A DNA stretch of 64,000 bases from QHXQ01 sp036389375 (GTDB lineage Bacteria > Acidobacteriota > Blastocatellia > Pyrinomonadales > Pyrinomonadaceae): assembly GCA_036389375.1 (NCBI GenBank), contig DASVQA010000076.1, positions 1 through 64,000 on the forward strand. The letters run 5' to 3'. How positions within the stretch are numbered: position 1 is the stretch's first letter; each line of letters begins with the position of its first letter. The position numbers and the translations under genes are program-made. Positions 58,029-64,000 of the stretch are shown piece after piece. The notes below the pieces were generated by a model. That model made no database searches. It had not been told where the DNA came from and was given only the letters and a program-made list of their open reading frames with translations.

Positions 58029-58896
58029 ACAGTTTCAATGATCGCAGATACTCGGTGAACGCGGGCGCGAGGTCGGGGCGCTTCAAAGCAAATTCGACGG
58101 TGGCGACGAGGAAACCGAGTTTGTCACCCGCGTCGTGACGCGTGCCCGCGAAGCGGACGGCGTAAAAGGGGCGCTTCTTCAGCAGGGCGCGCATGGCATC
58201 GGTGATCTGAATCTCACCGCCTGTGCCGCGTGGTGTCTGTTCGATCTCGGCAAAAATGTCGGGCGTCAGGATGTAGCGCCCGATGATGGCGAGGTCTGAC
58301 GGCGCTTCGGCAAACGGCGGCTTCTCAACCATGTCTTTAACGCGGAAGACGCCGTCTTCGATCTCTTCGGCATCGAGCGCGCCGAAGCGCGAGATGGCTT
58401 CGCCCGCCACCTGCATCGTGCCAACTACCGGCGCGTCGTACTGCTCATAGACGCGCAGCAGTTGTTTGAGCGCGGGCACTTCGGCGTCCACGATGTCGTC
58501 CGGCAGCAGCACGGCGAACGGTTCGTCGCCGACGAAATCGCGCGCCTGATAGATGGCGTGCCCTAAGCCAAGCGGTTCGCGTTGGCGCACGTAGCTGATG
58601 CGCGCGAGTTCCGAGACGGCGCGGGCCTGCTCGAACAGTTCGGTCTTGCCGCGCGCGCGCAGCGTGTGTTCGAGTTCAAACGAGATGTCGAAGTGATCTT
58701 CAATCGCGCTCTTGTCGCGTCCCGTCACGATGAGGATCGATTCGATGCCTGACGCGACCGCCTCTTCGACGCCGTACTGGATAAGCGGTTTATCAACGAG
58801 CGGCAGCATCTCCTTGGGCGACGCTTTGGTTGCGGGCAGGAAGCGCGTGCCGAGACCGGCGGCGGGGAAGACGGCTTTGCGAATCTTCTGCGGCAT
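58027..58896 (-). CDS. galU: UTP-glucose-1-phosphate uridylyltransferase
   Basis: 289 residues. Nucleotidyltransferase signature FPAAGLGTRFLPATK at 9-23, then EMLPLVDKPLIQYGVEEA and the later VIVTGRDKSAIEDHFD, DDIVDAE and FEVADMVEKP-type substrate motifs. It makes UDP-glucose, the donor for envelope glycans and exopolysaccharide. An ATG at 58896. The next gene on the strand is fabG across hairpin 5; serS is divergent. Confidence 0.96.
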   Translation of the reverse strand: MPQKIRKAVFPAAGLGTRFLPATKASPKEMLPLVDKPLIQYGVEEAVASGIESILIVTGRDKSAIEDHFDISFELEHTLRARGKTELFEQARAVSELARISYVRQREPLGLGHAIYQARDFVGDEPFAVLLPDDIVDAEVPALKQLLRVYEQYDAPVVGTMQVAGEAISRFGALDAEEIEDGVFRVKDMVEKPPFAEAPSDLAIIGRYILTPDIFAEIEQTPRGTGGEIQITDAMRALLKKRPFYAVRFAGTRHDAGDKLGFLVATVEFALKRPDLAPAFTEYLRSLKL

Positions 58897-58991
58897 GATT
58901 AAAGGTTAGCCCCCTTGTGCGAGCAACGCGAGCCAGATAACGATTGCCGACGGCAAAGACACGAGCCGGTGCAAGCGCAAAATCGCTTCGC

Positions 58992-59021
58992 TTGACAGCC
59001 GCGCGTAGCGTCGGCTAGGTT
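58992..59021 (+). promoter_or_regulatory. promoter candidate for serS
   Basis: TTGACA (58992-58997) and TAGGTT (59016-59021) with an 18-base spacer, 63 bases before the serS ATG. The -10 is weak. Confidence 0.5.
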
Positions 59022-59083
59022 GATTTTTTCGTTCACAGCAGAGTTGCGACGACTACATACCACACGTCAAAGGACGGCGGCAA

Positions 59084-60376
59084 ATGCTCGATCTAAACTA
59101 CGTCCGCGAAAATTTGGCGCGCGTCCGCGCGGCGCTCGAAGCACGCGGCTTTCCAACTACGGCGCTCGACGATTTCGCGCGCCTTGATGCCGAGCGTCGC
59201 CGCGCCATCTCCGAGTCCGACCGTCTGAACGCCGAGCGCAACACCGCGAGCCGCGAGATCGGCGCGCTGATGAAGGCAGGCCAAAGGGACGAGGCTGAGG
59301 TGCGTCGGCGCGCCGTCGGCGAGTTAAAGGAGCGCATCGCGGAACTCGACCGCGCGCGTGACGACGCCGAAGCGCGTATGCATGAATTGCTCTCGACCAT
59401 CCCGAACGTGCAGCACGAGAGCGTGCCGGCCGGCGCGGACGAGACGGCGAACGTAGAGGTGCGGCGCTGGGGCCAAGCGCCCGCGTTCGACTTTGAGCCA
59501 CAGGATCACGTCGATCTCGGTACGCAACTCGGCATACTCGATCTCGAACGCGCCGCCAAGATCGCCAGCGCGCGCTTTGCCATCCTCAAGGGCGCGGGTG
59601 CGCGGCTCGAACGCGCGCTCATCAACTTCATGCTCGACGTACATACGAGCGAGCACGGCTACGAAGAGACGCTGCCGCCCTTCATCGTCAACGCAAACTC
59701 GCTTTTCGGCACGGCGCAACTACCGAAGTTCGAGGCCGACCTGTTCAAGCTGACGGACGAGCGCGGTCTCTATCTGATCCCGACGGCCGAAGTGCCCGTC
59801 ACGAACATCTACCGCGAAGAGATTCTGGACGAGGCGCAACTGCCGATGAAGTTCGTCGCCTACACGCCCTGCTTCCGCTCCGAGGCGGGCAGCTACGGGC
59901 GCGACACGCGCGGCGTCATCCGCCAGCATCAATTCGACAAGGTCGAGTTGGTAAAACTCGCGCGCCCCGAAGATTCTTATGCGGAGTTGGAATCCTTAAC
60001 GCGCAACGCGGAGACCGTCTTGCAGCGGCTGGGGCTGCACTACCGCGTCGTCACGCTCTCGACCGGCGACATGGGTTTTGCGTCCGCGAAGACCTACGAC
60101 ATAGAGGTGTGGCTGCCGTCGCAGCAGGCGTTCCGTGAAATCTCCTCGTGCTCAAACTTCGAGTCGTTTCAGGCACGGCGCGCGCAGATACGTTTTCGCC
60201 GCGCGGCGGGCGGCAAGCCCGAATACGTCCACACGCTCAACGGCTCTGCGCTTGCCGTCGGGCGCACGTGGCTCGCCATCCTTGAGAACTATCAACAGGC
60301 GGACGGCTCGGTCGTCATCCCCGAAGCTTTGCGCCCCTACATGGGCGGGCTGGAGAAGATAGAAGGCAGTAAATAG
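59084..60376 (+). CDS. serS: seryl-tRNA synthetase
   Basis: 430 residues. The N-terminal coiled-coil arm spans about residues 30-100 (RLDAERRRAISESDRLNAERNTASREIG; RVAELKERIAELDRARDDAEARM). The class II core has motif 2 FRSEAGSYGRDTRGVIRQHQF and motif 3 ending GRTWLAILENYQ. It charges tRNA-Ser. It is one of the clearest housekeeping genes here and is single-cistron, with promoter and terminator visible. Confidence 0.98.
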   Translation: MLDLNYVRENLARVRAALEARGFPTTALDDFARLDAERRRAISESDRLNAERNTASREIGALMKAGQRDEAEVRRRAVGELKERIAELDRARDDAEARMHELLSTIPNVQHESVPAGADETANVEVRRWGQAPAFDFEPQDHVDLGTQLGILDLERAAKIASARFAILKGAGARLERALINFMLDVHTSEHGYEETLPPFIVNANSLFGTAQLPKFEADLFKLTDERGLYLIPTAEVPVTNIYREEILDEAQLPMKFVAYTPCFRSEAGSYGRDTRGVIRQHQFDKVELVKLARPEDSYAELESLTRNAETVLQRLGLHYRVVTLSTGDMGFASAKTYDIEVWLPSQQAFREISSCSNFESFQARRAQIRFRRAAGGKPEYVHTLNGSALAVGRTWLAILENYQQADGSVVIPEALRPYMGGLEKIEGSK

Positions 60377-60382
60377 AGATCA

Positions 60383-60439
60383 AAAGGCGATCAGTTGCAG
60401 CAGGAGCGCGGGTTACGCTCCGTGCAATTGATCGCCTTT
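60383..60439. terminator. bidirectional terminator between serS and sppA
   Basis: AAAGGCGATCA-g-TTGCA pairs with TGCAA-t-TGATCGCCTTT with an inner AGCG/CGCT stem. T and A ends serve both converging genes. Confidence 0.9.
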
Positions 60440-60459
60440 ACTGTTTAACTGCTGACAGC

Positions 60460-62268
60460 CTACTTGATTTCAATGTCGAACGGCAGCATCGCCATGATCT
60501 CGCCGCGCTGCATGCGGTCGAGGATGGCGGCGTAGCGCAACGTGCGGCGCACGTCCGCCGGCAGGGCCGCGACAAGAGCGCGTTGCTGTGCATCGTTGAC
60601 GCTGGCGCGGGCGCTGTCATCGTCGTCGTTGCTGAAGAACTGGCCTAAGAAGGTGCGCGGCGCGGGGAAGACGACGCGGCGCACGCCCCGGTCGGCGGGA
60701 ATGCTGGCCAACTGCTTGGCCACTTCGATGGCGCGATCCATGCCGCCGAACTCGTCCACGAGGCCATTCTCTTTCGCCTGCGCGCCCATCCAGACGCGCC
60801 CCTGCGCGATGGAGTTGACGTATTCGGCGTCGCGCTTGCGCCCCTGCGCCACCTTCGGCACGAAGTCGTCCCAGTAGAAGCTGTTGAGCATCGCCTTGAA
60901 CTTCACGCGCTCCTCGTCCGTGAACTTCTCCGTCTCGCGGAACAGCCCGGCGTTCTTGCTCGTCAGGACGTACTCGTTGTTGACGCCGATCCAGTCGTAG
61001 AAACCTTTCAGGACGGGCTTGCCGGCGAAGACGCCGATTGAGCCGGTTAGCGTCGAAGGCTGCGCGACGATGCGGTTTGCGCCCATCGCAATGTAGTAGC
61101 CGCCTGACGCTGCGAGATCGCTCATCGAGACGACGACCGGCTTCTTCTGCTTCGCCGCTTCGACCGCGTGCCAGATAATGTCGGACGCGTAGCTCGTCCC
61201 GCCCGGACTATCCACCCTGAGCACAATCGCCTTGATGCTCTTATCGTCGCGCGCGTCGTTCAACGCTTTAACGACCGTGTCGGAGCCGACGACGCGCTCG
61301 CCGAACGTGCCGCCATCGCTCGAAGTGCCCGAAGAGATCGCGCCTGAGGCGTAAATGATTGCGATGCGCTCGCCCTCGTTCAGCCCCAGCGATTCGAGTG
61401 TGACGCGACGATAATCCGCCGCTTTGACCAGCCGCAGTTTGTCGTCGTCCTTGTAGCCGAGCCGCTTCTTCAGTTCCTGCTCGACTTCGTCGCGGTACTT
61501 CGCATCGTCAATCAAGCCGAACTTCTGCGCCTCGGCGGCGCTGACCGGCGCGTTGTCAATGATGGCCTTCACGTCATCCACAGACTTGTGCCGCGCGCTC
61601 GCAATCGCGCCCACGTAGCGCGTGAAGATGTCGTCGAGCATGGACTTGAGCACCTCGCGGTGCTCCGGCGTCATCTCTTTGTTCGTGTACTGCTCCGGCG
61701 CGCTCTTGTATTTGCCCACGCGCTCGAAATCGGGATAGACGCCGAGCTTATCGAGCGAGCCGCGCAAAGACATCACGTCGGCCGCGAGACCGACGATGAA
61801 CAGATCGCCGATGGGCGGGATGTAGATGCGGTCGCACGCGGTCGCAATGTAATACTCCTTGTTCGTGCCATACTCCATATAGGCATAGACGGGCTTGCCC
61901 GACGTGCGAAAGTCCGCGAGCGCGTCGCGTATCTCGTCGGCCTTGGCCCAGCCCGCCATCGTCAGATCAATCTCAAGCAGAATGGCGCTGATGCGTTTGT
62001 CAGCTTTCGCTTTTCTGATCTGCGTGAGGAAACTGGTGAGCGAGCGGTCGTCGCGGCCGAGGAAACGACTGGCGACCGGGTCTTCCGGCGCGTAATCCGG
62101 CAGCGTGCCTTCGAGCTTCAGGACGAGCACGCTGTTGCTCGCCAACGCCGGCTCGTTATCGCGTAGCGACCAGAAGAGTAGCCCCACGACCAGCGCGACG
62201 ACGAGGCCGATGGCGAGCACGATGCTGCCCACGACGAGTACGACTTTACCTGCGCGTGTGATTGCCAT
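60460..62268 (-). CDS. sppA: signal peptide peptidase SppA (long form)
   Basis: 602 residues, the long 67-kDa E. coli-like form with two fused protease domains. A membrane helix at about 9-34 anchors it. The catalytic Lys188 lies in VGKYKSA and the nucleophile Ser388 in SDLAASGGYYIA. It degrades cleaved signal peptides in the membrane, a job that suits the many secreted proteins of this window. The gene ends in a terminator shared with serS and is 151 bases downstream of mnmA. Confidence 0.95.
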   Translation of the reverse strand: MAITRAGKVVLVVGSIVLAIGLVVALVVGLLFWSLRDNEPALASNSVLVLKLEGTLPDYAPEDPVASRFLGRDDRSLTSFLTQIRKAKADKRISAILLEIDLTMAGWAKADEIRDALADFRTSGKPVYAYMEYGTNKEYYIATACDRIYIPPIGDLFIVGLAADVMSLRGSLDKLGVYPDFERVGKYKSAPEQYTNKEMTPEHREVLKSMLDDIFTRYVGAIASARHKSVDDVKAIIDNAPVSAAEAQKFGLIDDAKYRDEVEQELKKRLGYKDDDKLRLVKAADYRRVTLESLGLNEGERIAIIYASGAISSGTSSDGGTFGERVVGSDTVVKALNDARDDKSIKAIVLRVDSPGGTSYASDIIWHAVEAAKQKKPVVVSMSDLAASGGYYIAMGANRIVAQPSTLTGSIGVFAGKPVLKGFYDWIGVNNEYVLTSKNAGLFRETEKFTDEERVKFKAMLNSFYWDDFVPKVAQGRKRDAEYVNSIAQGRVWMGAQAKENGLVDEFGGMDRAIEVAKQLASIPADRGVRRVVFPAPRTFLGQFFSNDDDDSARASVNDAQQRALVAALPADVRRTLRYAAILDRMQRGEIMAMLPFDIEIK

Positions 62269-62379
62269 AACTTAAAAATTCAACCTCAACTAAAAAAACT
62301 CGCGTCGCGCCCAAGCACGCCGCAAAGTCGTATCTGTTTACGTGCCGCGCACGGAAAAGTTTATGCGAGCAGCAAGCAG

Positions 62380-62432
62380 CAGCCGGCAGTTAAAACAAAC
62401 AGCCTTGCTCTTTAACCTTCTACTGTCGGCTG
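62380..62432. terminator. stem-loop at the mnmA 3' end
   Basis: CAGCCGGCAGT and ACTGTCGGCTG pair with one mismatch around a 31-base loop. The arm at 62422-62432 includes the last mnmA codons. It lies between mnmA and sppA on the minus strand; a T-rich tail is absent. Confidence 0.5.
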
Positions 62433-63538
62433 TTTTTCGCAATCCAGCCGCCGCCCAAAACTTCGTCGCCGCGATAAAAGACGGTCGCCTGTCCGGGCGT
62501 GATGGCGCGCTGTGGTTCGTCGAACCGCACGCGCGCGCGTTCGTCGTCGAGCATCTCAATCGTGGCGGGCGCGGGCACGTGGCGATAACGCACGCGCACC
62601 TCTGCGCGCACGGGCGCGGCCGGTTTGTCGTATGCGAGCCAGTTGACCCCGCGTGCGATAAACTCGCGGTCGAGTAACTCGGCATCTTCGCCGACGACGA
62701 CGCGATTGCGCTGCGCGTCAATCTGCACGACGTAGAGCGGGCGCTCGTTCGTGAGGCGCAAGCCGCGCCGCTGCCCGACCGTGTAGCGATGCACCCCGGT
62801 GTGCGCGCCCAGATGTTCGCCGCGCGTGTTCACGATCTCGCCGGCGGGCGGCGTACTTGTCGCTCTGCCTTCAGCCGCGAGATAACGATCAATAAAGCTC
62901 GCGTAGTCGCCGTCGGGCACAAAACATATCTCCTGCGATTCGGCCTTTTCGGCGACCGGCAGCGCGTGGCGGCGGGCGGCGGCGCGGGCATCCTCTTTCA
63001 CGAGCGCACCGAGCGGAAACAGGGAGCGTGATAACTGTGCCTGCGTCATCTCCCACAGAAAGTAGGATTGATCTTTGCGCGCGTCCAGCCCGCGCAGCAG
63101 GCGATAACGATGCGCGCCTTCGTCAAATTCCACGCGCGCGTAATGACCCGTCGCCACCTTCGCGCAACCCAGACTCTGCGCCAAACGATCTAATGCCGCG
63201 AACTTCAGCCGGCTGTTGCACGCAACACAAGGGATCGGCGTCTCGCCGTTCAAATAGCTTGCGACGAACGGCTCGACCACGTCGCGCTCGAATTCGCGTT
63301 CAAGATTCAGGACGTAGAAGGGAAAGCCCAAGTCTGCCGCCACGCGCCGTGCATCGTACACGTCGTCCAATGAACAGCAGCGGCTCGGCAAAGGCTCGCC
63401 GTTTTCATCCACGCTCAGCCCGCGTCGTTGATTCCACAACTGCATGGTGAAGCCGACGAGGTCGTGCCCCTGCTCCTTGAGCAGCGCGGCCGCCGCCGAA
63501 GAATCAACGCCGCCGCTCATAGCTACTGCAATCTTCAT
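62420..63538 (-). CDS. mnmA: tRNA-specific 2-thiouridylase MnmA
   Basis: 372 residues from the ATG at 63538. PP-loop AMSGGVDSS at 6-14, catalytic Cys107 in IPCVACN and second Cys205 in EICFVPDG. The C-terminal tRNA-binding domain ends with GQATVFYRGDEVLGGGWI. It installs 2-thiouridine at the wobble base of tRNA-Lys, Glu and Gln, taking sulfur from a persulfide relay. An in-frame upstream extension has no homology. The gene is followed by sppA. Confidence 0.96.
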   Translation of the reverse strand: MKIAVAMSGGVDSSAAAALLKEQGHDLVGFTMQLWNQRRGLSVDENGEPLPSRCCSLDDVYDARRVAADLGFPFYVLNLEREFERDVVEPFVASYLNGETPIPCVACNSRLKFAALDRLAQSLGCAKVATGHYARVEFDEGAHRYRLLRGLDARKDQSYFLWEMTQAQLSRSLFPLGALVKEDARAAARRHALPVAEKAESQEICFVPDGDYASFIDRYLAAEGRATSTPPAGEIVNTRGEHLGAHTGVHRYTVGQRRGLRLTNERPLYVVQIDAQRNRVVVGEDAELLDREFIARGVNWLAYDKPAAPVRAEVRVRYRHVPAPATIEMLDDERARVRFDEPQRAITPGQATVFYRGDEVLGGGWIAKNSRQ

Positions 63539-63749
63539 CGCCGCGAAATTCCCATCTAAACCGCTAATTTGCCGCCCTTTCAAAGCGGATGCTAAGATGC
63601 TCGCACGGATGAAAATCTGCGCGGCAGTTAACAGTTAAGGATAACCCGAAACGGCGCGAATCGTCAGCCGGCCGAAGCCATAGGGGAACTCTCGCCCGCG
63701 CTGGGTGTGAACCTGCGAAGCTGAACCGAGACGCGAAATCTATTAGCCC

Positions 63750-64000
63750 ATGCCCGAACGAGCCATAGAAGAGTACACCGTCGCCGAGGAGCCTTATTAT
63801 CTCGCGGTCGCGCGCGAGGTCGAACTGTTCGAGGCGGCGCACGCGGCACGTCTGCCCGTCATGTTGAAGGGGCCGACCGGCTGCGGCAAGACGCGCTTCG
63901 TCGAACACATGGCTTGGCGCTTGCGCCGCCCGCTCATCACCGTCGCCTGCCACGAAGACCTGTCCGCAACCGATCTCGTCGGGCGCTTCCTGCTGGAAGG
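63750..64000 (+). CDS. CbbQ/NirQ/NorQ-type MoxR AAA ATPase, N-terminal part
   Basis: Cut by the window end; 83 residues and part of the next codon are seen from the ATG at 63750. Walker A is GPTGCGKTRFVEHMAW near 41-56 and HEDLSATDLVGRF, a CbbQ/NorQ signature, follows. Such ATPases activate Rubisco, nitric oxide reductase or other metalloenzymes together with a VWA-domain partner (CbbO/NorD) usually encoded next. The partner cannot be seen here. There is no clear ribosome site before the ATG. Confidence 0.85.
   Translation, partial: MPERAIEEYTVAEEPYYLAVAREVELFEAAHAARLPVMLKGPTGCGKTRFVEHMAWRLRRPLITVACHEDLSATDLVGRFLLE

Overview
This is a G+C-rich, gene-dense chromosomal segment from a Gram-negative-type heterotroph. 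The outer-membrane and envelope genes (LpxL/HtrB-type acyltransferase, TonB-type C-terminal domain, SppA, SecA with a C-terminal zinc motif), the Ser/Thr kinase surrounded by zinc-ribbon, RDD and PDZ proteins, and the many secreted TPR and M16 proteins fit Acidobacteriota best, perhaps Blastocatellia. That placement is inferred from gene content; no rRNA or other decisive marker is present. I found no tRNA or rRNA gene, CRISPR array, transposase, integrase or prophage gene.

Layout. 1-9.8 kb: the pgsA start, a metallophosphoesterase, an acyltransferase 3, an SLC13-type transporter, a response regulator, a Fur/PerR-type regulator followed by catalase, a cupin, and a two-gene operon with a MopE-like metal-binding secreted protein. 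9.9-17.2 kb: a metallo-beta-lactamase-fold nuclease, PAP2 phosphatase, L,D-transpeptidase, 5'-nucleotidase, PMT-type glycosyltransferase and a flippase-like membrane protein. 17.6-21.8 kb: acyl-CoA dehydrogenase, a TPR protein, a HicB/HicA-type pair and a fused E1 alpha/beta 2-oxoacid dehydrogenase, which together suggest branched-chain amino/fatty acid oxidation. 21.8-25.1 kb: a lower-G+C accessory stretch of small one-gene units (P-loop kinase, DUF2255, secreted protein, gamma-glutamylcyclotransferase, GNAT) separated by attC-like imperfect palindromes. It looks like a degenerate integron cassette cluster without an integrase.

25.1-41.2 kb: GrpB, a secreted protein with an internal duplication, an S1C protease-TPR fusion, an active/inactive M16 peptidase pair, a Ser/Thr kinase, RDD/DUF2752/PDZ membrane proteins, ispH, a DnaJ-type zinc-finger miniprotein, a probable RNA polymerase omega subunit and several small unknowns. 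41.3-49.8 kb: a B12-binding radical SAM enzyme, a fatty acid desaturase preceded by a candidate structured RNA, a GDSL esterase, a Ski2-like helicase and an anchored Pro/Ala/Ser-rich protein. 50-64 kb: secA, a TPR-TonB_C protein, an alpha-helical repeat protein, DUF2227, the LpxL-like acyltransferase, fabG, galU, serS, sppA, mnmA and the start of a CbbQ/NorQ-type AAA ATPase.

A recurrent non-coding theme is a set of at least five intergenic hairpins whose two arms are short tandem heptamer arrays. Heptamer sequence differs between loci but the architecture is the same. Ordinary rho-independent terminators close most of the convergent gene pairs.
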